NCBI RefSeq assembly: GCF_014646055.1
Contig: NZ_BMMS01000024.1
Location: 92,354-156,353 of the forward strand
Reading direction: 5' to 3'
DNA from: Wenjunlia tyrosinilytica
GTDB lineage: Bacteria; Actinomycetota; Actinomycetes; Streptomycetales; Streptomycetaceae
Length of the DNA stretch: 64,000 bases
Shown: in pieces, positions 43,395 through 52,485 of the stretch
How positions within the stretch are numbered: position 1 is the first letter of the stretch
How the letters are laid out: every line of letters starts with the position of its first letter
Program-made: the position numbers and the translations under genes
Notes under the pieces: generated by a model
Databases searched by the model: none
What the model saw: the letters and a program-made list of their open reading frames with translations, nothing else
Told to the model about the DNA's origin: nothing

Positions 43395-44641
43395 GGCACT
43401 GGGCTCCCCTGTTCGTTCTCGCTCAGCAGCACGGGCAGGCGCGCCGGTTCGGTGACCGAGGAGACCGCTGGTGCCCGCAGCCGCAGCTTCCGGTACATCA
43501 GCGCGCGCATATTGCGGCTGAACCGCCCCGGCTCCGAGGTGAGGCGCGCCGCGACGCGGTCGAGGTCGGCCGGGCGGTATTCCTCGGCGCTCCTGGTGAG
43601 CTGCTTCAGCAAGGACCGGCCGGAGTCGACACGCGGCGCGAACGAGGCGAGTTCGGCCATCGGGGACCCCGGATCCACATCGGTCTCCGGATAGGACGCC
43701 AGAAGCACGGGCACCCCGGTCGCCGCGCCGTACAGCGTCATCGACCCGTGGTCACCGATGATGTGGTCGGCAGCGACCAGGACCCCGCACCACTGCGACT
43801 GCTGGCTGACCAGCGCAAGTCCCGACCTGCGCAGTTCGGCCAGCCAGGCCTGGATCTGCCACTCCCCGTGGGCGTTCCAGGCATTGGGGTGGATCATCAT
43901 CGCGATCCGGTACCTGTCCCGGGGCAGTTCGGCGACGAGGCGATCGAGCAGCTCCGGTGTCCTGCCCAGCAAGGAGCGCGGTCCCCACGTCGTGGTGACC
44001 AGCACCAGTTCTCGCCGCGAGCCCGTGTCCAGTGCGGCCCGGTACAAGGCCCTGAGCGGCCGGCTTGCCAGGATGCGGTCGTAGCAGGCGTCACCGACTA
44101 CTTCTGCCGCGGGCAGCGCCTCCGGGCAGTGACGGCCGAGGCGGGCCAGGTCCTCGCGGTGGCTGAGGACGATGGTCTCCGGGACAACGGCGCCGTCCCG
44201 GATGAGCCACTGGTGACTCAGGCCGTACACGGCACGCTCGGCCACGGTGCGCCCCGGCCTGCCGTCGGTGATGAACTTGTTGTGCCCGACGCCGTGCGGA
44301 AGGACCACCACAGGCGCGTGCAGTTCGTGGATGCCTTCGTGGCCTGCCGCGAAGGCCAGGTCGAAGGGTGTCTGGACCGCTTGGCGCCAGGGCATGACCA
44401 CAGCCCTGAGCTGGTCCAGGAACTCGGGCACTCCATTGCTGAACACATCGGGCACCATGGCGAAGATCACCTGCACCCGCAGATCCCCCTCCAGCAGGCG
44501 GACAACGTCCAGCAGGCGCTGCCCTGTGACGACCGAGTGCACCACGACGAGGACCTGGCGGCACCCCGCCCGGGTCGTCCAGCGCTCGGCGTCCAGGCGG
44601 ACGGGCACCTGGCGCCACTCGGCGTCTGACATGAGACTCAT
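43391..44641 (-). CDS. GT-B-fold, CDP-glycerol glycerophosphotransferase-like protein
   Basis: 416 residues from ATG 44641 (GGGGGAG upstream). Features of GT-B enzymes related to teichoic-acid glycerophosphotransferases: APVVVLPHGVGHNKF in the N-terminal lobe, LVLVTTTWGPRSLLGRTPEL at the lobe border, IAMMIHPNAWNAHG and DHIIGDHGSMTLYGAATGVP in the C-terminal lobe. I recall relatives of this protein being labelled translation initiation factor 2 in streptomycete genomes; nothing here supports that. The substrate is unknown. It forms a pair with the overlapping downstream gene and is divergent from the SARP-type regulator. Confidence 0.65.
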   Translation of the reverse strand: MSLMSDAEWRQVPVRLDAERWTTRAGCRQVLVVVHSVVTGQRLLDVVRLLEGDLRVQVIFAMVPDVFSNGVPEFLDQLRAVVMPWRQAVQTPFDLAFAAGHEGIHELHAPVVVLPHGVGHNKFITDGRPGRTVAERAVYGLSHQWLIRDGAVVPETIVLSHREDLARLGRHCPEALPAAEVVGDACYDRILASRPLRALYRAALDTGSRRELVLVTTTWGPRSLLGRTPELLDRLVAELPRDRYRIAMMIHPNAWNAHGEWQIQAWLAELRRSGLALVSQQSQWCGVLVAADHIIGDHGSMTLYGAATGVPVLLASYPETDVDPGSPMAELASFAPRVDSGRSLLKQLTRSAEEYRPADLDRVAARLTSEPGRFSRNMRALMYRKLRLRAPAVSSVTEPARLPVLLSENEQGSPVP

Positions 44642-45008
44642 CGAACTCCCCCGGATCTCCTGGCGTCCGAGCCCGGCCGACCGGGCGTGACCGAACCGCC
44701 AACCACGATGCCGCGGTTGTCCGCGGCCCCTACCATGGGTCTGCCCCGGGGGCTGTGCGATTGGGTTGCAGAAAACTTGCAAGAGCGGCCGAGGGGGATC
44801 CAAGCGCATCGGAGACGATCGAGCAGGACCGCATGCGTTCAAGCGGGATCACGGGGCCCCGGCTCCCGCGAACACGAGTGCTCCCTCTCGCCCCTGTGCG
44901 CCCCTGCCGTGCCTGCTCGTTCCATGACACGGTGGCCACGGGACGACGCGCACGTGCAGCACCGCCGCTTCGACCCGGCGGTGAGGAACGACCGGCGAGG
45001 GGGCGCTG
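44642..45008. other. 367-bp divergent promoter region with 11-bp-spaced direct repeat
   Basis: Between the GT-B-like gene and the SARP-type regulator. TTGCAGAAAACTTGCAAG (44766-44783) holds TTGCA twice with an 11-bp period, the spacing seen in SARP recognition sites, in the only AT-richer part of the gap. No gene is visible. Confidence 0.4.
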
Positions 45009-48000
45009 GTGGAGTTCCGTACTCTCGGACCCTTGGAGTTGTGGGTCCGCGGCCAACAATACCCACTCGGGACACCGAGGGAACGGCACGTTCTGGCTGT
45101 CCTGCTCTGCGCGGGCGGGTCACCTGTGGCGGTCGACACGCTCATTGAGCGTGTGTGGGACGACAGACCGCCGCCGAGCGCCGTCGAATCGCTCCGGGGC
45201 TATGTCTCCCGGCTGCGGACCCGATTACGCAGCTCGGTGGGCGAGGACCGGGCACGGGTGGACCACGCCGCACGTGCCTATCGGCTCCATGTGGATCCCG
45301 ACCATGTGGACCTTCAGCGGTTCCGCCGACTGAGCGTGCGGGCCAGGACCCTGTCCAGAAGCGCGGAGAACGAGCGCGCGGTCGAGCTGATGCACGAGGC
45401 CGAGGCACTGTGGCGGGACGAGCCGCTGGCGGAGTTCCCCGGACAGTGGGCCACCTCGCTGCGCGGACGGCTCAACGAGGAACTGCGCTCCCTGCGGGAG
45501 AACCGGATCCGCCTGGAGCTCGGGCTCGGTCGCCATGCCGACCTCATCGGGGAACTGCAAGAACTGGCGGCCCGCCGCCCCGTCGCCCAATCGGTCGTTG
45601 CGGATCTGATGCTGGCGCTCCACCGCTGCGGGCGCGACGCCGACGCCCTCGCCGAGTACCAGCGGGCCAGGCGCCGATTGTCCGACGAGCTCGGCCTCGA
45701 CCCGAGTCGCGAGCTGTTGACGCTCCATCAGCGAATTCTCCGGCGCGACCCGGCTCTGCGTGTCCCGGAACCGCCGATCGCCGACCGGGCCGGACAGCGC
45801 TCCCCGCCTCCCGACACGATGCTGCGCGACATCCGCGGCTTCACCGGACGCCGTGTGGAACTGCGGGTGCTCATGGCCGAGAACGAAACCGACGGCACGG
45901 CTCTACCGGTGACCGTGGTGCACGGAATGGCGGGCGTCGGCAAGACGACACTCGCCGTACACGCCGCGCACCTGCTGTCGCAGCGCTACCCCGACGGCCG
46001 CTTCTACGTCCATTTGCACGGGCACAGCCAGCAGCCGCCGTGCGAACCGGGCGAGGCACTCGCGACCCTGCTGACCGCCACCGGTGTGCGGGCGGAGGAC
46101 CTGCCCAGGACCGTGGACGAACGGGCGGCGTCCTGGCGCAAGCGGATGGCACATCTGAGGGTGCTGCTCGTCCTCGACGACGCCAAGGACGCGGCGCAGA
46201 TCAGACCGCTGCTGCCGGGCGCGCCCACGTGCTCCGTGTTCGTCACCAGCAGGCACCGGCTGGGAGATCTGGAAGGGGCGCGGTCGATCTCACTCGACGT
46301 CCCCGGTGCCGCGGAGGCTGCCGCACTGTTCGCGAACATCGCGGGCGCCGCACGCGTGTCCGACCGCGCCGCGGTGCGCGAGGTCGTGGATCTGTGCGGG
46401 CGGCACCCGCTGGCGATCCAGCTCATGGCGAACAGTTTCCGTCACCGTGAGTCATGGGAGGTGAGCGACCTCGTCGACCAACTGGCGCAAGCCACCGACC
46501 CGCTCGGGGAGATGGACGCTCCGCCGAGCATCTTGGCGACCTTCGATCTGTCGTACACCGAACTCGGCGAGCCAGAGCGCCGCTTGTTCCGCTTCCTCGC
46601 CCTGCACCCCGGCCCGGACTTCACGCTGCACGCCGCGGCCGCTCTGGTGGACGCGGACATCGTGCGGGTGCGGCGCGGGCTCGACGAACTGCTCGACTGC
46701 CACCTGCTGGACGAGCATGTGCGCCACCGCTACCGATTCCACGACCTCGTACGGGAGTTCGCGGTGCGGGTGGGCAGGCGGGAGGACACCCAGGCCTCGA
46801 GGAACGAGGCCGTGCGACGCGTACTGGACTACTACCTCGTGGTGTCCGACCGCGCCGACCGCCTCGCCCACCCCCAGCGCCGTCGCCTCGACGTGGTGCC
46901 GCGGCGCCCGCCCCGCTTCGCACCCTCGCTCCAAGGGGACGAGGGCGGGGCCTGGCTGGACATGGAACGCCCCAATCTCATCGCTGCCGCGCGCACCGCC
47001 GCCGCCGGATCACCGGAGCACGCCTGCCTGTTCCCCCATGTGCTCGGGCAGTCGTTCATCACCTGGGGCGCCTGGGACGCGGCGGCAGAACTCCACGGCG
47101 TGGCGCTGGCGATCCGGCTCGAGGGGTGCGACTCGCGCGCCACGGCCCAGACCTTGGTCGAGCACGCGGCCGCCCTGTTCAACCAGGGATCCCACGAGGA
47201 GGCGCTGAGCCACGCCGCACGGGCACGGGACCTGTGGCGGGAGGAAGGCGATGGCTGGGGACAGGGCGAGGCGCTCCTCGTAGAGGGAAGGGCCCATCTG
47301 TTCTCGGGGCGCCGGACGGCGGCACTTCGTTGCTTCGCTTTGGCGCTGGCACTGCACCAGGAGGTCGGGAACCGCCATGGGGAGGCCGAGACCCTCAATA
47401 TGCAGGGCGTCGCCCTGGGCCAGGCGGGCGAGTACGACCGTGCGGCGCAGCGGTTCCAGGCGATGCTCGCGATCCAGCGCGAAACAGCCGACCGCCACGG
47501 CCAGGTCAAGGCCCTCAACAACATCGGGGAGATCCACCGCCTCCAGAGGCGCTACGAGGAGGCGCGGGTCTGGTTCGAGCGGTCATTGGCGCTGGTGCGC
47601 TCGATCGGCGGGCGTCGTGAGCTGGCGAACCTGTACAGCAACCTCGGCAATGTCTGCCGTGCGGCACATGAGACCGACCGGGCGCTGTCGTACCTCCACA
47701 AGGCCCTGGACATCTACCGGGCCAGTCGAGACCCGCGCTGCGAGGCGGATTGCCTGATCGACATGGGCCGTGCGTTCGGGGACGCGGGCCACAGCCGCGA
47801 GGCTCTGACGTACTTCGTCGAGGCGGAGGGGGTCGCCGGGCGCATCGGCGACCGTTACGGGCTTCATATGGCCCAGCTCGGCACGGCAGCCGTACAAGGT
47901 GCCACGGGGGCGCACGACGCGGCGCGGGAGAAGTACCAGCAGGCGCTGCTTGTCGCTCGGGAGATCGATGTGCCGCTCGGCGAGGCGCAGGCCCTCGACG

Positions 48001-48164
48001 GCATCGCCAGGACGGCTCTGGCCACCAGTGACCCCGAAGCCGCCCGCGGATGGTGGGAGCGGGCGCTGGCCATCTACGAGCGGCTGGGGGTAACCGAGGC
48101 CGAGGCGGTACGGAGCATGCTCGCCCGGCTCCCGGGCCCCTCACCCGAACGGGACGGGCGCTAG
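45009..48164 (+). CDS. AfsR-like SARP-NB-ARC-TPR transcriptional regulator
   Basis: 1051 residues, GTG 45009 with GAGGGGG upstream. Winged-helix DNA-binding domain (1-95; [13 protein letters not shown] start, [14 protein letters not shown] recognition region), bacterial transcriptional activation domain (about 96-252), NB-ARC ATPase with P-loop GMAGVGKTT (306-314) and Walker [12 protein letters not shown], then tetratricopeptide repeats (about 690-1045). This is the AfsR architecture: an ATP-dependent activator that binds direct repeats in promoters. Its target could be the divergent GT-B-like pair or distant antibiotic genes. The 3' end overlaps the FAD oxidoreductase by 4 bp. Confidence 0.93.
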   Translation: MEFRTLGPLELWVRGQQYPLGTPRERHVLAVLLCAGGSPVAVDTLIERVWDDRPPPSAVESLRGYVSRLRTRLRSSVGEDRARVDHAARAYRLHVDPDHVDLQRFRRLSVRARTLSRSAENERAVELMHEAEALWRDEPLAEFPGQWATSLRGRLNEELRSLRENRIRLELGLGRHADLIGELQELAARRPVAQSVVADLMLALHRCGRDADALAEYQRARRRLSDELGLDPSRELLTLHQRILRRDPALRVPEPPIADRAGQRSPPPDTMLRDIRGFTGRRVELRVLMAENETDGTALPVTVVHGMAGVGKTTLAVHAAHLLSQRYPDGRFYVHLHGHSQQPPCEPGEALATLLTATGVRAEDLPRTVDERAASWRKRMAHLRVLLVLDDAKDAAQIRPLLPGAPTCSVFVTSRHRLGDLEGARSISLDVPGAAEAAALFANIAGAARVSDRAAVREVVDLCGRHPLAIQLMANSFRHRESWEVSDLVDQLAQATDPLGEMDAPPSILATFDLSYTELGEPERRLFRFLALHPGPDFTLHAAAALVDADIVRVRRGLDELLDCHLLDEHVRHRYRFHDLVREFAVRVGRREDTQASRNEAVRRVLDYYLVVSDRADRLAHPQRRRLDVVPRRPPRFAPSLQGDEGGAWLDMERPNLIAAARTAAAGSPEHACLFPHVLGQSFITWGAWDAAAELHGVALAIRLEGCDSRATAQTLVEHAAALFNQGSHEEALSHAARARDLWREEGDGWGQGEALLVEGRAHLFSGRRTAALRCFALALALHQEVGNRHGEAETLNMQGVALGQAGEYDRAAQRFQAMLAIQRETADRHGQVKALNNIGEIHRLQRRYEEARVWFERSLALVRSIGGRRELANLYSNLGNVCRAAHETDRALSYLHKALDIYRASRDPRCEADCLIDMGRAFGDAGHSREALTYFVEAEGVAGRIGDRYGLHMAQLGTAAVQGATGAHDAAREKYQQALLVAREIDVPLGEAQALDGIARTALATSDPEAARGWWERALAIYERLGVTEAEAVRSMLARLPGPSPERDGR

Positions 48165-49612
48165 ACCGACAGCGGCACCTTCCGGCCGAAGGCCTTTCTC
48201 AGGGCCGTTCGGGCCGCGTAGTGGCCGCACAGGCCGTGGACGCCCGGGCCCGGGGGGGTTGCCGAGGAGCACAGGAAGATGTCGGGGGCTCCGGTGGTGT
48301 AGGGGACCGGGGAGAGGGCGGGGCGCAGCAGGGAGTGCAGGGCGGCCATGCTGCCCACGCCGATGTCGCCGCCGATGTTGTTGGGGTTGTGCGCCTCGAT
48401 GTCGGCGGGGGTGGTCACATGGCGGGCGAGGACGAGGTCGCGGAAGCCCGGGGCGAAGCGCTCCAGTTGGCGTTCCATGGCGTCCGTGGCGTCGCCGGTC
48501 CACCCGAAGGGGACATGGCCGTAGGCGTAGAAGACATGCTTGCCCTCGGGCGCCCGGGTGGGGTCCGCGAGGGTGGGCTGGGCCGTGATGAGGAACGGCG
48601 CCTCGGGGCTCAGTCCCCGTGACGCCCTGACCAGCGCGGTGTCGATCTCCTCCAGCGTGCCGCCCACGTGCACCGTTCCCGCCCGGCGGGCTTCGGGCGC
48701 GGTCCACGGCACCGGGCCGTCCATGGCGTAGTCGATCTTGAAGACGGCCAGGCCGTGCCGGTAGCCGCCCAGGGCCTTGGCCTTTCGGGCCGGCAGCCGC
48801 TCCCCCGCGATCTCCAGCAGGCCCTCGGGCGCGGTGTTGAACAAGTAGGCCCGTGCGGAGGGCAGTTCGGTGAGGGAGCGGATGTGCCTCCCGGTGTGGA
48901 TCTTTCCACCGAGCGAGCGCAGATGTCCCGCGAGAGCGTCGGAGATCGCCTGCGAGCCGCCGCGGGCGATGGGCCAGCCGACGTCGTGCCCGGCCAGGGC
49001 GAACATCAGCCCGACCCCTGACGTCAGCGGTGTGCCGAGCCCGGTGATGGCGTGCGCCGCGAGTCCCGCGAACAGCCCCCTGGCCCGATCGCCCGAGAAG
49101 CGCCTCGCCAGCAGGGTGGCGGGCTGCACTCCCAGCACTCCGAGGCGCGCCAGCAGCGCCGGATGGCGGGGCAGCCCCGTCAGGGGCGGGCGCAGGACAT
49201 CGGCGGCGAGGTCGTCCCACCGGCCGGTGAAGGGGGCCACCAGCCGCCGGTAGGCGCCCGCGTCCTCGGGCCCCATCGACATCGCGGTCTCCCCCACCGA
49301 GCGGGCGAGGACCGCGGCCGACCCGTCGGGGAGGGGGTGGGCCAGGGGCACGTCGTGGTGCACCCACTCCAGGCCGTGCTCGGCCAGCGGCATCCGGCGG
49401 AAGGCGGGTGAGCCGATACCGGTCGGGTGGACGGCCGAGCAGGGGTCGTGCCGGAAGCCGGGCAGGGTCAGCTCCTCCGTGCGCGCCCCGCCGCCGACCT
49501 CCTCGGCCGCCTCGAAGACCTCCACCGACAGGCCCGCCTCCGCGAGGGTGACCGCCGCCGTCAGCCCATTGGGCCCGGCGCCGACCACGACCGCGTCAAC
49601 CGAGTACGGCAC
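48161..49612 (-). CDS. FAD-dependent oxidoreductase of the phytoene-desaturase type
   Basis: 483 residues; GTG 49612 with GGGAGGA upstream. N-terminal dinucleotide motif [20 protein letters not shown] and the following [16 protein letters not shown]-terminal FAD contact in [14 protein letters not shown]. Related to carotenoid desaturases and the uncharacterised COG1233 group; no carotenoid genes are nearby. It ends the gene row hydA - LLM oxidoreductase - small ORF - this gene, whose starts and stops nearly touch, so a role linked to that catabolic unit is possible. Confidence 0.85.
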   Translation of the reverse strand: MPYSVDAVVVGAGPNGLTAAVTLAEAGLSVEVFEAAEEVGGGARTEELTLPGFRHDPCSAVHPTGIGSPAFRRMPLAEHGLEWVHHDVPLAHPLPDGSAAVLARSVGETAMSMGPEDAGAYRRLVAPFTGRWDDLAADVLRPPLTGLPRHPALLARLGVLGVQPATLLARRFSGDRARGLFAGLAAHAITGLGTPLTSGVGLMFALAGHDVGWPIARGGSQAISDALAGHLRSLGGKIHTGRHIRSLTELPSARAYLFNTAPEGLLEIAGERLPARKAKALGGYRHGLAVFKIDYAMDGPVPWTAPEARRAGTVHVGGTLEEIDTALVRASRGLSPEAPFLITAQPTLADPTRAPEGKHVFYAYGHVPFGWTGDATDAMERQLERFAPGFRDLVLARHVTTPADIEAHNPNNIGGDIGVGSMAALHSLLRPALSPVPYTTGAPDIFLCSSATPPGPGVHGLCGHYAARTALRKAFGRKVPLSV

Positions 49613-49766
49613 GGCAGTCCTCCCTGGCTTCGGCGGTCAGCAGGTCATGGGTGCGGGTGAACAATCCCAGCAGATGGGCCGGCAGGGTGCCGCCGGGGTG
49701 CGCGTCCTCGGCGCCGCGGCGGCGCAGGAGGGCCACGGCGTCGTGATGTCCGTCGTTGACTGCCAC
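49596..49766 (-). CDS. Small 56-residue ORF, possible DUF6817-like fragment
   Basis: GTG at 49766, 4 bp after the LLM oxidoreductase stop, TGA at 49596-49598, overlapping the next gene by 17 bp. The peptide ([20 protein letters not shown], then [20 protein letters not shown]) has good codon usage. Its AHPGGTL-x2-HL pattern resembles the N-terminus of DUF6817/HD-like proteins, which are normally about three times longer. It carries the ribosome-binding site of the downstream gene, so it may be a shortened gene kept for coupling. Confidence 0.5.
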   Translation of the reverse strand: MAVNDGHHDAVALLRRRGAEDAHPGGTLPAHLLGLFTRTHDLLTAEAREDCRAVLG

Positions 49767-49770
49767 ACCC

Positions 49771-50802
49771 TCACTCTGGCACAGGGGCGTCGCCGCGCAG
49801 CGCCGGGATGATGTGCTCGCCGTAGGCGTCGATCGTCGCCTCCTTGGCGTCGTGCATGTTGTACACGGCGAACTGGTCGACGCCGAGCGCCTTGAGCCGA
49901 CGCAGCTTCTCGATGTGCGCGGAGGGCGGGCCGAGCACGCAGAACCGGTCCACGATCTCGTCCGGCACGAACGCCGTGTCGGGGTTCCCGGCCCGTCCGT
50001 GGTGGGAGTAGTCGTAGCCGTGGCGGTCGCGGATGTAGTCGGTCAGTGCCTCGGGGACGGCCCCGGTGTGCTCGCCGTAGCGGGAGACCAGATCGGCCAC
50101 GTGGTTGCCGACCATTCCGCCGAACCAGCGGCACTGCTCGCGCGCGTGCGCCATCTCCTCGGGGCTGTCGCCGCCCACGTACGCCGGAGCGGCCACGCAG
50201 ATCGTCACCGACGCCGGGTCGCGTCCGGCCTTCCGCGCGGCCGCGCGCACCGCCTTGACCATCCATTCCGTCAGATACAGGTCACTGAGCTGCAGGATGA
50301 AGCCGTCGGCGAGCTCTCCGGCCATGGCCAGCGCCTTGGGTCCGTACGCGGCCATCCACACCGGCAGCCGGCCGTCCTTGACCCACGGCAGCCGGATGGT
50401 TGTGCCGTCGACGGTCGCCTCCCGGCCCTCGGCGAGATCCCTGATCACGTGGATGGCCTCGCCCACGCGGGCCAGCGTGTTGGGTTTGCGCCCGGCCACG
50501 CGCATGGCCGAGTCGCCGCGCCCGATACCGCAGATCGTACGGTTGCCGTACATCTCGTTGAGCGTGGCGAACGTCGACGCGGTCACCTCCCAGGTGCGGG
50601 TGCCGGGGTTGGTGACCATCGTGCCCACGGTCATGTGCTCCGTGTGCTCCAGGATGCGGCTGTGGATGACGAACGGCTCCTGCCACAGGACGGCCGAGTC
50701 GAACGTCCAGCCGTAGCGGAAGCCCTTGCGCTCGGCCCGCCGCATCAGGCCGACGACGGCCGAGGCGGGCGGGTCCGTCTGGAGGACGAGTCCGAAGTCC
50801 AC
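49771..50802 (-). CDS. LLM-class F420/flavin-dependent oxidoreductase
   Basis: 343 residues; GTG 50802 with TAGGAG upstream overlapping the hydA stop. Luciferase-like TIM-barrel: FGLVLQTDPP, YGWTFDSAVLWQEPF, VTNPGTRTWEVTAS, GIGRGDSAMRVAGRKPN and WMAAYGPKALAMAGELADG. Matches the TIGR03842-type group that travels with dihydropyrimidinase genes. A coenzyme F420 or FMN reductase/monooxygenase step in pyrimidine or hydantoin breakdown is inferred from the adjoining hydA. Confidence 0.88.
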   Translation of the reverse strand: MDFGLVLQTDPPASAVVGLMRRAERKGFRYGWTFDSAVLWQEPFVIHSRILEHTEHMTVGTMVTNPGTRTWEVTASTFATLNEMYGNRTICGIGRGDSAMRVAGRKPNTLARVGEAIHVIRDLAEGREATVDGTTIRLPWVKDGRLPVWMAAYGPKALAMAGELADGFILQLSDLYLTEWMVKAVRAAARKAGRDPASVTICVAAPAYVGGDSPEEMAHAREQCRWFGGMVGNHVADLVSRYGEHTGAVPEALTDYIRDRHGYDYSHHGRAGNPDTAFVPDEIVDRFCVLGPPSAHIEKLRRLKALGVDQFAVYNMHDAKEATIDAYGEHIIPALRGDAPVPE

Positions 50803-50811
50803 GAGGCGCTC

Positions 50812-52212
50812 CTAGATCAGGTACTGGCTGGTGCTGCGGGCGAGGTACTGGCCGTGCCCGGCCCGGCCCACGTACTCGCGGTCGTCCAGGACGAGCTCGC
50901 CGCGGGACAGGACGGTGCGGACCTGCCCGGTGACCTGCTTGCCCTCGTACGCCGAGTAGTCGACGTTCATGTGGTGGGTGGCGGCGGAGAGGGTCTGCCG
51001 CACATGCGGGTCGTACAGGACGATGTCGGCGTCGGCGCCGGGGGCGATGGTGCCCTTGCGCGGGTAGAGGCCGAACATCCGGGAGGGGGTGGCGCAGGCC
51101 AGCTCGATCCAGCGCCGCCGTGAGATGTGACCGTCCAGGACGGCTTGGTGGAGCAGGTCCATGCGGTTCTCCACGCCCGGCAGGCCATTGGGGATCTTGG
51201 AGAAGTCGCCGCGGCCGAGCTCCTTCTGGCCGACGAAGCAGAAGGGGCAGTGGTCGGTGGAGACCACCGAGAGGTCGTTGGTGCGCAGGCCCCGCCACAG
51301 CGCCGCCTGGTGCTCCTTGGGCCGCAGCGGGGTGGAGCAGACGTACTTGGCGCCTTCGAAGTCGGGCTCGGCGAGGTTGTCCGTGGACAGGAACAGATAC
51401 TGCGGGCAGGTCTCGCCGAAGACGTTGAGCCCCATGTCGCGGGCGCGGGCGATCTCCTCCACGGCCTCCTCCGCGGAGACATGGACGACGTAGAGCGGGG
51501 AGCCCGCGACGCGGGCGAGCTGGATGGCGCGGTGGGTCGCCTCGGCCTCCAGCAGCGCCCTGCGCACCTCTCCGTGGTAGCGCGGGTCCGTCCTGCCGGC
51601 GGCCAGCGCCTGCTCGACGAGGACGTCGATGGCGATGCCGTTCTCGGCGTGCATCATCGTCAGGCCGCCGTTGCCGGCGGTGCGCTGCATGGCTCTGAGG
51701 ATCTGGCCGTCGTCGCTGTAGAAGACGCCGGGGTAGGCCATGAACAGCTTGAAGCTGGTCACGCCGTCCTCGACCAGGTTGTCCATCTCCTTGAGTGTGT
51801 CCTCGTTGACGTCCGAGAGGATCATGTGGAAGCCGTAGTCGATGGCGCACCGGCCGTCGGCCTTGGCGTGCCACGTGTCGAGGCCCTCGCGGATCCGTTG
51901 GCCCACGCTCTGGACGGCGAAGTCGACGATCGTCGTGGTGCCGCCCCAGGCCGCCGCCCGGGTGCCGGTCTCGAAGGTGTCCGAGGCGGCCGTGCCGCCG
52001 AACGGGAGCTCCATGTGCGTGTGCGCGTCCACGCCGCCCGGGATGACATACATTCCGGTGGCGTCGACGACCCGGTCCGCCGTCCAGCTCTCGGCGGCGG
52101 AGGAGTCATGGGCGACGACGGCGGCGACCCGGCCTCCCTCGATGAGGACGTCGGCGTGGACCTCGTCGGACGCCGTGATGACGAATCCACCACGGATCAC
52201 GGTACGCGTCAT
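50812..52212 (-). CDS. hydA: Dihydropyrimidinase / D-hydantoinase
   Basis: 466 residues from ATG 52212. Cyclic amidohydrolase with two-metal centre: His64 and His66 in GVDAHTHMELPFGG, carboxylated Lys155 in TSFKLFMAYPG, and VVHVSAEEA and STDHCPF for the remaining His/Asp ligands. It opens dihydrouracil, dihydrothymine or hydantoin rings. Genes for an LLM oxidoreductase and, further right, a class III aminotransferase fit reductive pyrimidine degradation to beta-amino acids. The promoter region carries inverted CGTAGA sites. Confidence 0.92.
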   Translation of the reverse strand: MTRTVIRGGFVITASDEVHADVLIEGGRVAAVVAHDSSAAESWTADRVVDATGMYVIPGGVDAHTHMELPFGGTAASDTFETGTRAAAWGGTTTIVDFAVQSVGQRIREGLDTWHAKADGRCAIDYGFHMILSDVNEDTLKEMDNLVEDGVTSFKLFMAYPGVFYSDDGQILRAMQRTAGNGGLTMMHAENGIAIDVLVEQALAAGRTDPRYHGEVRRALLEAEATHRAIQLARVAGSPLYVVHVSAEEAVEEIARARDMGLNVFGETCPQYLFLSTDNLAEPDFEGAKYVCSTPLRPKEHQAALWRGLRTNDLSVVSTDHCPFCFVGQKELGRGDFSKIPNGLPGVENRMDLLHQAVLDGHISRRRWIELACATPSRMFGLYPRKGTIAPGADADIVLYDPHVRQTLSAATHHMNVDYSAYEGKQVTGQVRTVLSRGELVLDDREYVGRAGHGQYLARSTSQYLI

Positions 52213-52332
52213 ACTGCCACTCCTTCCCCGGTGTCGCCGGGCGGCCCTGTCGCCGGGCGGCGGCTGCCGCAGCGGCCGTGCGGACCTCGGCACCGGCGGG
52301 TTCCTGACGCGGCGTCGGCCCGGCTGCCCCCT

Positions 52333-52380
52333 GGCTTCTACGCACGTAGACGCCGGGGGTGGGAAACGAACGTAGAAGCC
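52333..52380. promoter_or_regulatory. Inverted repeats upstream of hydA
   Basis: GGCTTCTACG (52333-52342) and CGTAGAAGCC (52371-52380) form a perfect 10-bp inverted repeat, and an extra CGTAGA (52345-52350) makes a tight TCTACG-CA-CGTAGA palindrome. It lies about 120-170 bp before the hydA start and about 100 bp past the aspartase-like stop. A regulator dimer or tetramer site, possibly for the PucR-type protein nearby. Confidence 0.5.
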
Positions 52381-52485
52381 CACCGCCCACTGTGGCAATA
52401 CCGTCGAGGCTAGTCCCGCAGGACGGGCGGGTTTCTTCCGCGGGCACCCGGCCGGCTCAATCCCGGTCGGCGGATCCGGCGGTCC

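Noticed and set aside
43391..44641. Translation initiation factor 2
   Set aside because: I recall this label being used for relatives, but there is no GTPase P-loop or IF2 domain; the sequence fits a GT-B fold.
34971..48164. Integrated prophage or integrative element
   Set aside because: No integrase, excisionase, tRNA target, att repeats or phage genes; the island reads as accessory genes of unknown origin.
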